Assembly (NCBI GenBank): GCA_034408745.1
Contig: JAWXCM010000400.1
Coordinates: 8,163 to 72,162, forward strand
Reading direction: 5' to 3'
Length of the DNA: 64,000 nucleotides
Origin: JAWXCM01 sp034408745
GTDB lineage: Bacteria; Acidobacteriota; Terriglobia; Bryobacterales; Bryobacteraceae
Shown: in pieces, positions 27,130 through 36,197 of the stretch
Layout of the letters: every line of letters begins with the position of its first letter
Position numbering within the stretch: position 1 is the stretch's first letter
Notes under the pieces: model-generated
Told to the model about the DNA's origin: nothing
The model's input: the letters and a program-made list of their open reading frames with translations, nothing else
Database searches by the model: none
Program-made: the position numbers and the translations under genes

Positions 27130-28407
27130 GTGAAAGCAGGACGGGTCAACCAGCGGGAAAAGGGCGCCACATCGATACAGGTGCTCGTTCTGCTTGTGCC
27201 CGTGTTCTTTGGCTTCATGGGCTTTGCTATCGATCTGGGCCGGTTGTATCTGGCCCGGGCGGAGGTGAAGTCGGCTGCCAATGCGATGGCGCTGGCGGCT
27301 GCCGCGAAACTGATCGGCACCGACGCCTCGACCGGAAATGCGCAGGTGGCTTCTTTATTTCCGGTGGAAAATTCCGGCGGATATGCCAACAAATACGATT
27401 TCGGCAGCGTAGTAATCGGAGAGGGCAGCAGCCGTCTTCAGAGCGCGATGCCGGAGCCGCAGTTCTTTGAGACCGTCGGCGGTGCCACCGAAACGGGTGA
27501 CAACGCCGCCGGAGGCGATCAGGCTGGCCCGGCCACAGCCCGGCATGTCCGAATCGACATTCAGGCCGAAGCGCCGTTGACCTTCTTTGGTTTTCTTAAC
27601 ATTGCCCAGGAACGCAAGGTGACGGTGGCTGCGCGGGCGGTGGCGGGCATCAGCGCGCCGGTTTGTCAGGCCTGCGGCATCGAACCAATTGCCATCGCAC
27701 CCGTCGATGCGGATGACACCACCAACTTCGGGTTCTCGGCAAACACGCGTTATACGTTCGGATTCTCCTGTGCCGGACCCAATCAGCCGACCGCGCTCGC
27801 AGGCAGCGACACGCGCATCCCGTATCTGCTGATCAACCGGTACAACGAAGAGGCGACCCTGTTTCCCGACGAGAGCTCGCAGGCTTTTCGCATCGGCGCG
27901 GGCGGGCTTCCCAGTGACACCAGCCGCACCCGGGCCTGCGTCCAGGTCTCCGGAGTCGAGTCCGTGTGGGTTTCCGCCACGCCTGGCAATTGCCAGACAC
28001 AGAAGCCAGTTACTGTGGGGCAGTATGGTTGCGGCCTGGCCGCTCGCTTCGATGCGGCGCTGGCCACCGGTTGCGACACCATTGCCAGTTCGGCCGACAT
28101 CATTACCGCCTATTCCGCCGATTCCGACATTACAGACCTGGACGATTACGCCACATATACGGGAAATATGCGGCGAATTCTTACGGTGGCCATCGTCGAT
28201 TCGGTGGCCAGCAGCGACGCTATGACCGTGCTCGGCTTTCGTCAGTTCCTGCTGCAGCCGAACCAGGGCGACATCAACGTCAATCCTTCAGACAACAACG
28301 GGCGATTCATCGCGACCTATATCGGAAGCCCGGTGCCGCTAAAGCAGGGCTACATGGGCGGCTGCAGTTTGACGTCGGGTCCGGGCAAGGTGGTGCTGCA
28401 CCAATGA
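27130..28407 (+). CDS. Tad-domain (TadG-like) pilus protein
   Basis: A 425-aa protein with the TadE/G-type N-terminus: a basic leader and a helix (KGATSIQVLVLLVPVFFGFM then GFAIDLGRLYLARAEVKSAA) that matches the Tad 'Flp pilus-assembly' domain. The rest is a periplasmic region with cysteine pairs such as PVCQACGIEP and a C-terminal GCSLTSGPG. Pseudopilin-like proteins of this kind are thought to prime the pilus. Start is GTG 27130; it overlaps the next gene by ATGA. Confidence 0.87.
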   Translation: MKAGRVNQREKGATSIQVLVLLVPVFFGFMGFAIDLGRLYLARAEVKSAANAMALAAAAKLIGTDASTGNAQVASLFPVENSGGYANKYDFGSVVIGEGSSRLQSAMPEPQFFETVGGATETGDNAAGGDQAGPATARHVRIDIQAEAPLTFFGFLNIAQERKVTVAARAVAGISAPVCQACGIEPIAIAPVDADDTTNFGFSANTRYTFGFSCAGPNQPTALAGSDTRIPYLLINRYNEEATLFPDESSQAFRIGAGGLPSDTSRTRACVQVSGVESVWVSATPGNCQTQKPVTVGQYGCGLAARFDAALATGCDTIASSADIITAYSADSDITDLDDYATYTGNMRRILTVAIVDSVASSDAMTVLGFRQFLLQPNQGDINVNPSDNNGRFIATYIGSPVPLKQGYMGGCSLTSGPGKVVLHQ

Positions 28408-28925
28408 AGCTCCCGCTGCTGCGCCGCCGTCACGCCCGCGAATCGGGGAATTCGATGATCGAGACGGTGATGTTCATGCCGTTGCTGATCCTCCTGCTGG
28501 TCGGCACATTCCAGTTTGGGCGCGTGACGTTCCTGTATTTCCAGGTGCATAAGACGCTGTACGGGCTGGCCCGTCTGGTTGCCACGCGGCAGGGCGCGAA
28601 CCTTTGCGACGCGGCCGATCCGGAAATTTTGTCGGTGAAGAATTTTGCCCTCAGCGGGAGCAGCGACGGGACAGAGCCACTGGTCACCGGGCTCACCGCC
28701 GACCTGGTGACGATTCGTCTGGAGCGCCAGGAAGCCGATTCGGCGATCCTGAGCGAATGCGAGTGCTCGCTCACCGGCTGCGATATCAGCCAGGGTGGGC
28801 AGCAGCCGCAGTTCATCGTGGTGTCGATGCCGGAAGGCTTTCAGGTCACGGTCACAATTCCCTATCTTCTGCAGCAGACCGTCACGCTGCGCCCAACCGT
28901 TCGAGTCCCGGCGGGAGGTCTGTGA
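28404..28925 (+). CDS. tadE: TadE-like pseudopilin
   Basis: A 173-aa minor pilin-like protein: basic leader, then ESGNSMIETVMFMPLLILLL with the conserved Glu after the processing site and one membrane helix, followed by a small periplasmic domain with several cysteines (CECSLTGC). The frame extends far upstream but the ATG at 28404 overlaps the stop of the previous gene and gives the expected leader. Confidence 0.85.
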   Translation: MKLPLLRRRHARESGNSMIETVMFMPLLILLLVGTFQFGRVTFLYFQVHKTLYGLARLVATRQGANLCDAADPEILSVKNFALSGSSDGTEPLVTGLTADLVTIRLERQEADSAILSECECSLTGCDISQGGQQPQFIVVSMPEGFQVTVTIPYLLQQTVTLRPTVRVPAGGL

Positions 28926-29425
28926 TGCGCAGGCGCAACGGGCAGGCCACCATCGAGTTCGCCCTGACGTTCGGCGCGCTGATCCTGCCGCTGACGCTGG
29001 GCATCATCTTCACCTCGCAGTTGCTGTGGGTTTGGCACAGCGTGGTGGAGTTTACGCGCATCGGAGCGCAGTATGCCTCGACGCACTGTGCGTCGGGCGG
29101 CGGGGAAAATGTGGCGGCGTACATGCGCCAGCGTGTTCCGGTGAACGTGGATCAGGACCAGTTTGCGCAGGGCGCCGCGACCATCACGGTCGAGTACTAT
29201 CAGCGCAACGCCGACACCGGTCAGATGGAGCCCTTCGCCTGCGATGGCGCCGAGTGTTCCACCGAGTGCGTGCCAGATGCGGTGACCGTGCGTGTCACCG
29301 GATACGAATTTCGAAGAGTGCTGAGTAATCTGGGGATTCCACCGGTTCCCCTGCCGGATTTTCGAGCTACTTTACCTATGGAGAGCGCGGGCTGCAGTCC
29401 GGATTCGACTGTCTGCGCCCAGTGA
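28925..29425 (+). CDS. tadE: second TadE-like pseudopilin
   Basis: A 166-aa protein starting MRRRNGQATIEFALTFGALI, the TadE signature (G-x-x-x-x-E-F), with a single N-terminal helix and a cysteine-bearing periplasmic part (CASGG, CDGAECSTEC). It shares one base with the stop of the preceding gene (TGATG) and its stop overlaps the GTG start of cpaE. The two neighbouring TadE proteins probably act as minor subunits together. Confidence 0.85.
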   Translation: MRRRNGQATIEFALTFGALILPLTLGIIFTSQLLWVWHSVVEFTRIGAQYASTHCASGGGENVAAYMRQRVPVNVDQDQFAQGAATITVEYYQRNADTGQMEPFACDGAECSTECVPDAVTVRVTGYEFRRVLSNLGIPPVPLPDFRATLPMESAGCSPDSTVCAQ

Positions 29426-30639
29426 ACGATATGTCTTTGTCATTGCTTGTTGCATCGTCGGATGAAGCGTTTCGCGAGAGCGTTCGCGACAATCTCCTGA
29501 ATCAGCCGAATGCGCGGCTGATTGCCGAGTATCCCGAGGTTGCATCGAATCTATACGTCCGCGTGCTGCAGGAACTCGAGCGTCATCCCGATGCGGCGCT
29601 CATCCTCGACTTGTCGGGCGCCCCCGAAGAAGCGCTCCGCGTTCTGGAGAAAGTTCGTCAGGCCGCACCCGACCTCTACATCATTGCGGCCGATTTCAAC
29701 GACCATGCCGAGGCCGTCATCCAGACCGTGCGATGCGGCGCCAATGACTACCTGATTCTCCCGATTCGCCGGACCGACTTCCGCGATTCCATGGCGCGTC
29801 TGGAACGCGCGCCGCGCCGTTTTGGGGCAGGACAGAGCCGCCTTGGCAAGATCTATACATTTCTCGGCGCAAAGGGCGGGGTGGGAACCACCAGCATGGC
29901 CGTGAACTTCGCAGCGGTGCTGGCGCAGCGCAAGCAACAGACCGTCCTGCTCGACCTCGACGCCATTGCCAACGATGTCGCCATGCAACTCGGCGCGCAG
30001 CCCCAGTACACTCTGGTGGAAGTCGGCGAAAACCTGTCGCGGCTCGACCAGGCGCTGTTTGAAGGCTTCGTCACGCGCGATCCGCTGGGCTTTTTCCTGG
30101 TGGGTCCGCCCGACAGTCTCGATCAGCGAGGCTACTTCTCAGATGCCATGTTCCGCGACTTCTCGGCATTCCTCGTCGAGAAGTATGAGTCCATCGTGAT
30201 CGACGCCGGGCGGGCGCTGTCGGATGACACGGTACTCGGTGCCCTGCAGGCGTCGTCGCAAATATTCGTGGTAATTACTCAGGATTATCCGGCAATTCGC
30301 AATGCGCAGCGATACATTGCGTATCTGTCGCGCATGGGCTTCAACCAGGACCAGATCCGGCTGGTGGTGAACCAGTACACGAAGAAGGTTGGCCCGCATC
30401 AGGCCACCGTCGAACAGATTCACCAGACGCTCGGACAGCCTGTGTTCTACGGTGTCCCGTCGACTCCGGCCATGCTCGCGTCCATTAACAAGGCTCGGCC
30501 GCTGGTGCAGGATCGCCAGACGGTGCCAGAGTGGGACAAGGCGTTCCGTTCCTTTGTCGACAAAGCAACCGGCGGTAAGAAACCGGCCGCGGGAACCACT
30601 TCGAAAGAAGAGGAACGCGTAGCCAGTGCGGCCAGGTAA
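29422..30639 (+). CDS. cpaE: CpaE/TadZ-like pilus localisation ATPase
   Basis: A 405-aa cytoplasmic protein. Residues 1-~130 form a receiver-like domain (LLVASSDEAFRESVRDNLL, DYLILPIRRTDF). Residues ~140-380 form a ParA/MinD-type ATPase with the deviant Walker A FLGAKGGVGTTSMAVNFA and LLDLDAIANDVAMQLGAQP. CpaE/TadZ places the pilus machine at the pole or membrane. Start is GTG 29422, overlapping the tadE stop. Confidence 0.92.
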   Translation: MNDMSLSLLVASSDEAFRESVRDNLLNQPNARLIAEYPEVASNLYVRVLQELERHPDAALILDLSGAPEEALRVLEKVRQAAPDLYIIAADFNDHAEAVIQTVRCGANDYLILPIRRTDFRDSMARLERAPRRFGAGQSRLGKIYTFLGAKGGVGTTSMAVNFAAVLAQRKQQTVLLDLDAIANDVAMQLGAQPQYTLVEVGENLSRLDQALFEGFVTRDPLGFFLVGPPDSLDQRGYFSDAMFRDFSAFLVEKYESIVIDAGRALSDDTVLGALQASSQIFVVITQDYPAIRNAQRYIAYLSRMGFNQDQIRLVVNQYTKKVGPHQATVEQIHQTLGQPVFYGVPSTPAMLASINKARPLVQDRQTVPEWDKAFRSFVDKATGGKKPAAGTTSKEEERVASAAR

Positions 30640-30651
30640 GGCATTACAAAC

Positions 30652-31974
30652 ATGAGTCCCCGTTCCGGATCCACCACCGCCGGACGCAGCATTTCAGGCG
30701 TCGACCGCTGGTTCAACATCAAGTCGCAGCTACACGCGCGTCTGCTGAATTCGCTGTCGCCGGATCAGCTCCGTTCGCTCAATAAAGAGGGCGTACGCGA
30801 GCAGATCGGCAATGTCGTCGAGCGGCTGTTGCGCGAGGACCGCATCCCGATGACCGTCTCGGAAAGAGACCGGCTCATCGAAGAGGTGCTGGATGAGGTG
30901 TTCGGCCTGGGCCCCCTGGAGCCTTTGCTGAAAGACCCCACCATCAGCGACATCCTGGTAAACGGCTACGACAGTGTGTACGTGGAACGCGGCGGGCGGA
31001 TGGTGGAAACCAATGTCCGCTTTAAGGATCAGGCGCACGTCCGCATGATTATCGACCGTATCGTGTCGGCCATTGGCCGCCGTATCGACGATTCGTCGCC
31101 GATTGTGGATGCGCGTCTCGAAGACGGATCGCGCGTCTGCGCCGTGATTCCTCCGCTGTCGCTGATCGGGCCCGTAATGTCGATCCGGCGCTTCGGCAAG
31201 AAACTGCTGACCACTGAAGATCTGCTAAAGAACAAGACGCTCACTACCGGCATGCTCGATTTTCTGAGCGGCTGCGTGGAAGCGCGGCTGAATATGGTGA
31301 TCTCGGGTGGTTCGGGCAGCGGCAAGACCACCATGCTGAACACGCTCTCGCGGTACATCCCTGAAGAGGAGCGCGTGATCACGATTGAGGACACGGCCGA
31401 ACTGCAGATCCAGCAGATGCACCTGGTGCGGCTGGAAACGCGCCCCATGAACATCGAAGGCGCGGGCGCAATCACGCAGCGCGACCTTGTGATCAACGCG
31501 CTCCGTATGCGCCCCGACCGCATCATCATTGGCGAGTGCCGCGGCGCCGAAGCCCTCGACATGCTGCAGGCGATGAATACGGGTCACGACGGATCCATGA
31601 CCTCGCTCCACGCCAACACCGCGCGGGATGCGTTTTCGCGGCTGGAAACAATGACGATGATGGGCGCGCAGGGCGTCCCCGACCGCGTGATCCGACAGAT
31701 GATTACCGCGGCGGTTCACATCGTGGTGCAGATGACCCGCCTGCATGACGGGTCCCGCAAGATCACGAATATCTCTGAGGTCAGGGGCATCGAAGGCGAT
31801 CGCATCGAGATCGATGAGATCTTCAATTTCGACCGGCTCGGGCAAAGCGAGTCGGGAAAATCTCTGGGCACATTCCGCGCATCCGGACACAGGCCGAAGG
31901 TCCTGGAGCGGCTGAAAGCCTATGGCGTTCACATTGAATCCTCGGTGTTTGAGGAAGTTCTGGAGATCAGCTAG
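30652..31974 (+). CDS. cpaF: pilus assembly secretion ATPase CpaF/TadA
   Basis: A 440-aa GspE/PulE-family hexameric ATPase that powers Flp assembly. Key segments are the N-terminal domain ending DEVFGLGPLEPLLKDPTISD, Walker A ISGGSGSGKTTMLNTLSRY (~220), the Asp box (RVITIEDTAELQIQ), Walker B/His box (PDRIIIGECRGAEALDMLQA, MTSLHANTARDAFSRLE). It begins 12 nt after cpaE and is followed 2 nt later by tadB. Confidence 0.97.
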   Translation: MSPRSGSTTAGRSISGVDRWFNIKSQLHARLLNSLSPDQLRSLNKEGVREQIGNVVERLLREDRIPMTVSERDRLIEEVLDEVFGLGPLEPLLKDPTISDILVNGYDSVYVERGGRMVETNVRFKDQAHVRMIIDRIVSAIGRRIDDSSPIVDARLEDGSRVCAVIPPLSLIGPVMSIRRFGKKLLTTEDLLKNKTLTTGMLDFLSGCVEARLNMVISGGSGSGKTTMLNTLSRYIPEEERVITIEDTAELQIQQMHLVRLETRPMNIEGAGAITQRDLVINALRMRPDRIIIGECRGAEALDMLQAMNTGHDGSMTSLHANTARDAFSRLETMTMMGAQGVPDRVIRQMITAAVHIVVQMTRLHDGSRKITNISEVRGIEGDRIEIDEIFNFDRLGQSESGKSLGTFRASGHRPKVLERLKAYGVHIESSVFEEVLEIS

Positions 31975-31976
31975 CC

Positions 31977-32942
31977 GTGTGGCTCTTCATCGCATTTCTT
32001 ATCTTTTCCGCTGCTTTGTTTGGTGCCGCCTGGTACGCGTTTGTTACGCCGCAGGAGGCGAACAGCCAGGTCCTGATCGGCCGGCTGCGTGAGTTGCGGG
32101 CGCGCACCGGGCAGCGCAACCGCTCCGCCCCGGACCTGATTCGGCGGGAAGATCGCGGTACCCTGGCGTCGCTCGGAGACTTCATCCAGTGGGTCGGGCT
32201 GATACGGCGCCTCCAGGACACCATCGAACAGGCCGACCTGAAGTATCGCGCGCCGGAAGTCGCGACGTTCTGTCTGCTGTTATTTCTGGGCGTCTACTTC
32301 ACGGCCAACTTATTTATCCCTGTATTTCTGGTGAAACTGGCGGTCGCTTTTGTATTTGCGGCGTCTCCCATCGTCTTTATAAACGTGAAGAGGGACGCGC
32401 GGATCGCCAAATTCGAAACCCAGTTGCCGGACTGCATCGACCTGTTCAACCGCTCCATGAAGGCGGGCCACAACATCCACGCGGGGCTCGATACGATTGC
32501 TTCGGAAACGTCGAATCCATCGAAGCAGGAGTTTCGCAAAGTGGTGGAGGAGATGGCGCTGGGCATGCAGGTGGACGTGGCGCTGCGTAACCTTGGCAAG
32601 CGAATTCCTCTCATCGATCTGAAGTTCTTCATTACAGGTCTGATTCTGCAGCGGCAGACTGGCGCGAACATGGTGGAGGTGCTGGAGAATCTCTCGCTGC
32701 TGGTTCGCGAGCGCCTGTACCTGGTGGAAAAGATGAAGGCATCGACGGCGCAGCAGCGGTTCTCGGCCGCGCTGCTGTGCTCCATGCCGATAATCTTCGG
32801 CATCATTCTGTGGTTCCTGAAGCGCGAGTACGTGGTGCTGCTGTATACCGATGAGACCGGAAGCAAGTTCCTGACCTACGCCATTGTTTCTGAAATCGTC
32901 GGCATTCTTGTCATCCGGCAGATTGCGAGTCCGAAGTTTTAG
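31977..32942 (+). CDS. tadB: Flp pilus inner-membrane platform protein TadB
   Basis: A 321-aa type II secretion F-domain protein. A GTG start is followed by an N-terminal helix (WLFIAFLIFSAALFGAAWY), a central pair of helices (~95-130) and the T2SSF domain (QLPDCIDLFNRSMKAGHNIH, LILQRQTGANMVEVLENLS), with final helices at ~265-285 and ~300-318. It forms the platform with TadC. Confidence 0.93.
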   Translation: MWLFIAFLIFSAALFGAAWYAFVTPQEANSQVLIGRLRELRARTGQRNRSAPDLIRREDRGTLASLGDFIQWVGLIRRLQDTIEQADLKYRAPEVATFCLLLFLGVYFTANLFIPVFLVKLAVAFVFAASPIVFINVKRDARIAKFETQLPDCIDLFNRSMKAGHNIHAGLDTIASETSNPSKQEFRKVVEEMALGMQVDVALRNLGKRIPLIDLKFFITGLILQRQTGANMVEVLENLSLLVRERLYLVEKMKASTAQQRFSAALLCSMPIIFGIILWFLKREYVVLLYTDETGSKFLTYAIVSEIVGILVIRQIASPKF

Positions 32943-32950
32943 GGAGAAAT

Positions 32951-33880
32951 ATGACAGCCATTCTCTTTTTCGTCGCACTCGGAATCACCCTTTCGGCAAT
33001 CGCGTTCAGTGCGGTGCTGCTCCTCCAGCCTCGTGAAGACGCGCTCGACGACCGCCTCACGGAACTACAGGCGAGTGCCAGCGCCAGCGCGAACCGCCCC
33101 ATGCGGCGCCGTCTCGGCAGCGGCCTCTCAGACCGGTTCCTGTACTTCGTCAGCATGCTTCCGGGGATGGAAGAGTACCTCAGCGACACCGAGAAAGAAC
33201 TCGCGCAGGCCGGTATTCGGCGCAAGCAGGCGCTTGCGGTGTTTGTCGCCTGTCACCTTGGATTTCTGTTCCTGGTGCTCGGAGGCATGTTGTATCTCCA
33301 GCGCGAAAACCCCGTGACCACCAAATTCGGCGCACTCATCGCCGCGGGCATTCTGGGCTGGATGCTCCCCGGCATGGTGCTGAAGCGCCTGGTGAAGCGG
33401 TACCGCGGCCGGCTGCAGGACGCGCTACCCGACACCGTCGATCTGCTCGGCATCGTTCTGGGAACGGGTCTCGCGCTCGATCAGGCAATGACCCGGGTTT
33501 CTGAAGAAATGCAGTACATTTATCCGGAACTCGCCGCGGAATTCTATACCGTCGTGATGCAGGTGAAGGCCGGACAGGACCGCTCCCGAGCCTTCAATCA
33601 GCTGGTCCGGCGCACGGGTATCGAGGACATCAAATCGCTGGCCGCGATGATCATCCAGAGCGAACGGTTCGGCACCAGCCTGTCCCACGCACTGAAGGTT
33701 TACGCCGAAGCTCTGCGCACTCGACGCCGCCTGCGAGCGGAGGCGACCATCGGCAAAGCCGGCATCAAGATGCTGTTTCCCGTGGTGCTCTTCATTCTCC
33801 CGGCGCTGTTTGTCATCACGCTGGTGCCCGGTGTGTTAAGCGTGCTGCGCGATCTGAAGGGCGGAATCGGGGCGAAGTAG
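32951..33880 (+). CDS. tadC: Flp pilus inner-membrane platform protein TadC
   Basis: A 309-aa T2SSF-domain partner of TadB. Helices lie near residues 3-22, 95-115 and 280-300; the F-domain core reads ALPDTVDLLGIVLGTGLALD and SLAAMIIQSERFGTSLSHAL. The start has GGGAGA upstream. It is the last gene of the operon; a hairpin overlaps its stop codon. Confidence 0.93.
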   Translation: MTAILFFVALGITLSAIAFSAVLLLQPREDALDDRLTELQASASASANRPMRRRLGSGLSDRFLYFVSMLPGMEEYLSDTEKELAQAGIRRKQALAVFVACHLGFLFLVLGGMLYLQRENPVTTKFGALIAAGILGWMLPGMVLKRLVKRYRGRLQDALPDTVDLLGIVLGTGLALDQAMTRVSEEMQYIYPELAAEFYTVVMQVKAGQDRSRAFNQLVRRTGIEDIKSLAAMIIQSERFGTSLSHALKVYAEALRTRRRLRAEATIGKAGIKMLFPVVLFILPALFVITLVPGVLSVLRDLKGGIGAK

Positions 33881-33890
33881 AATTCGCCCC
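33869..33890. terminator. hairpin at the end of the Tad operon
   Basis: A perfect 8-bp stem (GGGGCGAA / TTCGCCCC) with a 6-nt loop spans the tadC stop codon, between convergent tadC and rsgA. There is no long T-tract, so it may act as a weak bidirectional terminator or as an mRNA 3' stabiliser. Confidence 0.5.
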
Positions 33891-33898
33891 GCCGCGAC

Positions 33899-34873
33899 TT
33901 ACTTCTTCCCCGTCACTCGATAGTGCGCGCGTATATCGCGGCTAATCTGCTTTAACTTCGCTTTCGTCATCGTCCGGGCCTCCCCTCCCAGCTTGTTCCG
34001 GCTCTCCAGCCTCCCTTCGTCGAGCTCTCCCGCCGCTATGGCCGCAGCCACAGCGCACCCTGGCTCGCCGGAATGTTTGCAGTCGCGAAAACGGCAGCCG
34101 CGCGCGAGCTCCTCCACATCGTCGAACACCTGTCTGACGGTGTCCTCCGACGCCCAGAGCTGTATCTCACGCAGACCCGGCGTGTCGATGATCCAGGCTT
34201 TGCCCGGCAGTTGCACCAGCTCGCGATGCGTGGTGGTGTGCCTGCCCCGGCTGTCATGCTCCCGAACTGCCTGCGTGCGCAGATGCTGGCCGCCGAGCAG
34301 CGCGTTGGTGATGCTACTCTTGCCAGCTCCCGACGACCCCAGCAGCACGGCTGTGACACCGGGCTCCAGCAGCGCCTCCACCGCGCCGACACCTCCGTCG
34401 CGCATCGTCGACGTGGTAACCACCGGAGCGCCCGAGGCAACCCCCCGTGCCTCGGCCACACGCAGGGGCAGGGAAGCGGGGTCGAGGTCCGCCTTGTTCA
34501 GCACGATCACCGGATCGGCGCCACTCTGGTGAGCGAGCACCAGATAACGCTCCAGCCGCCGCAGATTGAAATCGCCGTCGAGCCCGCACACCAGCAGCGC
34601 AAGATCGACATTGGCCGCCAGCACCTGCTCCTCGTCGCGAGTGCCGGCAGCGCGCCGGGAGAACTTCGTGCGGCGAGGCAAAACAGACCCGATCAGGCCA
34701 TTGTCATCAAGCTGAACGTAGTCGCCCACCACGGGCAAATCCGCAGCCGTTCCGGCGCGATGACGGAAGGATCCAGCCAGTGACACAGTCGCCTCTCCGG
34801 CTCCGGTCAGGAGTCCGAACAGACCGTGGCTGGCACTAAAAACACGTGCAGTATTGTTTGAGATTCGGTGCAT
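33899..34873 (-). CDS. rsgA: ribosome small-subunit biogenesis GTPase RsgA
   Basis: A 324-aa circularly permuted GTPase that helps 30S maturation. The order is an OB-fold (residues ~20-70, VVGDYVQLDDNG), the G4 motif first (VIVLNKADLD), G1/Walker A later (VLLGSSGAGKSSITNALLG, ~180), G3 (WIIDTPGLRE) and a zinc-binding site CRFRDCKHSGEPGC. It is convergent with tadC and divergent from tyrS. The ATG at 34873 has no strong Shine-Dalgarno, so the exact start is uncertain. Confidence 0.95.
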   Translation of the reverse strand: MHRISNNTARVFSASHGLFGLLTGAGEATVSLAGSFRHRAGTAADLPVVGDYVQLDDNGLIGSVLPRRTKFSRRAAGTRDEEQVLAANVDLALLVCGLDGDFNLRRLERYLVLAHQSGADPVIVLNKADLDPASLPLRVAEARGVASGAPVVTTSTMRDGGVGAVEALLEPGVTAVLLGSSGAGKSSITNALLGGQHLRTQAVREHDSRGRHTTTHRELVQLPGKAWIIDTPGLREIQLWASEDTVRQVFDDVEELARGCRFRDCKHSGEPGCAVAAAIAAGELDEGRLESRNKLGGEARTMTKAKLKQISRDIRAHYRVTGKK

Positions 34874-34973
34874 TTTCTTCGCATGGGAACCGCGAAGACA
34901 CTTATGGTGTCCGTTGAGGAAGGCCGCGAGTTATTGGCAGCGGACGGACACAAGCACCAAAGCTCAGGATAGC

Positions 34974-34979
34974 TACAAT
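34974..34979 (+). promoter_or_regulatory. -10-like box before tyrS, leaderless geometry
   Basis: TACAAT (5 of 6) ends 6 nt before the TTG start proposed for tyrS; I see no clear -35. An out-of-frame ATG inside this box (34978) opens a 15-codon reading frame ending at 35025 with AGGA 8 nt upstream, an alternative leader-peptide reading. Confidence 0.35.
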
Positions 34980-34985
34980 GGTTGC

Positions 34986-36197
34986 TTGTCCGCAACATCT
35001 GTCGATCGACAAATTACTTACCTGAAGAAGGGTCTGTCCGAACTGATCCGTGAGGAGGATCTGCGTCAGCGGCTCGAGTCCGCCGCGAAAGAAGGCCGGC
35101 CGCTGCGCGTCAAGGCAGGCTTCGACCCCACCGCACCGGATCTCCACCTGGGACACACCGTGCTCATTCGCAAGATGAAGCACTTTCAGGATCTCGGGCA
35201 CCAGGTCATTTTCCTGATCGGCGACATGACGGGCCTCATCGGCGACCCCAGCGGCCGCAACATCACGCGCCCCCCGATGACCCGCGAAGACATTCTCCGC
35301 AATGCCGAGACATACAAGTCGCAGGTGTTCAAAATTCTGGATCCGGCGCTCACCGAAATTCGCTTCAACAGCGAATGGTTCGACGCCATGAGCTTCTACG
35401 AAGTGATCCGGCTGTGCGGAAAGTACACCGTCGCCCGTCTGCTGGAGCGCGATGATTTCTCGAAGCGCTTCCGCGAGAACGTGCCGATTTCCATGCATGA
35501 GCTGATGTACCCCCTGGCGCAGGGCTACGACTCGGTGGCACTGAAGTGCGACGTCGAACTGGGCGGGTCGGACCAGAAGTTCAACCTGCTGGTGGGCCGC
35601 GAGCTCCAGCGCGATTATGGTGTGCCTCCGCAGATCGTCGGCACCACGCCGTTGCTGGAAGGACTGGACGGCGTCGAGAAGATGTCGAAATCCAAGGGCA
35701 ATTACGTGGGAATTACCGAATCGCCCGCGGATATGTTCCGCAAGCTGATGAATATCGACGACGTTCTGGTCTGGCGGTACTTCGAATTACTGACCGATAT
35801 ATCGCTCGAAGAGATCGCGGGCATTCGCGCGGGCGGCAATCCGGTAGCCGCGAAGAAGGACCTGGCCACCCGAATCGTTTCCGAATTTCATTCCTCCGAA
35901 GAAGCAAATCAGGTCGCTTCGGCATGGGGTGGACTGCCGCCCGTGGAAACGCTGGAGCACTACACAGTCGCCGATGCGCGCCTGAATCGCGCGCTGGTTC
36001 AGGCGCGGTTCGTTTCCTCCAACACGGAGGCCGACAAACTTGTTAAAGCAGGTGGTTCCGTTGCCGTTTTCCGGGTGGGCACTCAGGATGAAGTGCCATA
36101 CTCGGGGCCTGCGCACAAACTGGATTCTGGCAGCTACATCATACGGGCCGGAAAGAAGTACAAGCACGTCACGATAACCGATGCTCCTTCTGTCTGA
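34986..36197 (+). CDS. tyrS: tyrosyl-tRNA synthetase
   Basis: A 403-aa class I synthetase charging tRNA-Tyr. It shows the HIGH-type motif DPTAPDLHLGHTVLIRKM, the KMSKS motif (VEKMSKSKGNYVG, ~230) and a C-terminal S4 RNA-binding domain (RFVSSNTEADKLVKAGG). No ATG lies in frame near the conserved start; TTG 34986 gives MSATSVDRQITYLKKGLSEL, close to family N-termini. The last 17 nt overlap the next gene. Confidence 0.93.
   Translation: MSATSVDRQITYLKKGLSELIREEDLRQRLESAAKEGRPLRVKAGFDPTAPDLHLGHTVLIRKMKHFQDLGHQVIFLIGDMTGLIGDPSGRNITRPPMTREDILRNAETYKSQVFKILDPALTEIRFNSEWFDAMSFYEVIRLCGKYTVARLLERDDFSKRFRENVPISMHELMYPLAQGYDSVALKCDVELGGSDQKFNLLVGRELQRDYGVPPQIVGTTPLLEGLDGVEKMSKSKGNYVGITESPADMFRKLMNIDDVLVWRYFELLTDISLEEIAGIRAGGNPVAAKKDLATRIVSEFHSSEEANQVASAWGGLPPVETLEHYTVADARLNRALVQARFVSSNTEADKLVKAGGSVAVFRVGTQDEVPYSGPAHKLDSGSYIIRAGKKYKHVTITDAPSV

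Noticed and set aside
28604..28924. longer N-terminus for the second TadE-like gene
   Set aside because: The extra residues lie antiphase inside the first tadE gene; the ATG at 28925 gives the correct pilin-like leader.
33869..33890. classical intrinsic terminator with U-tract
   Set aside because: The stem is clear but no run of T follows on either strand, so it is listed with only moderate confidence as a terminator.
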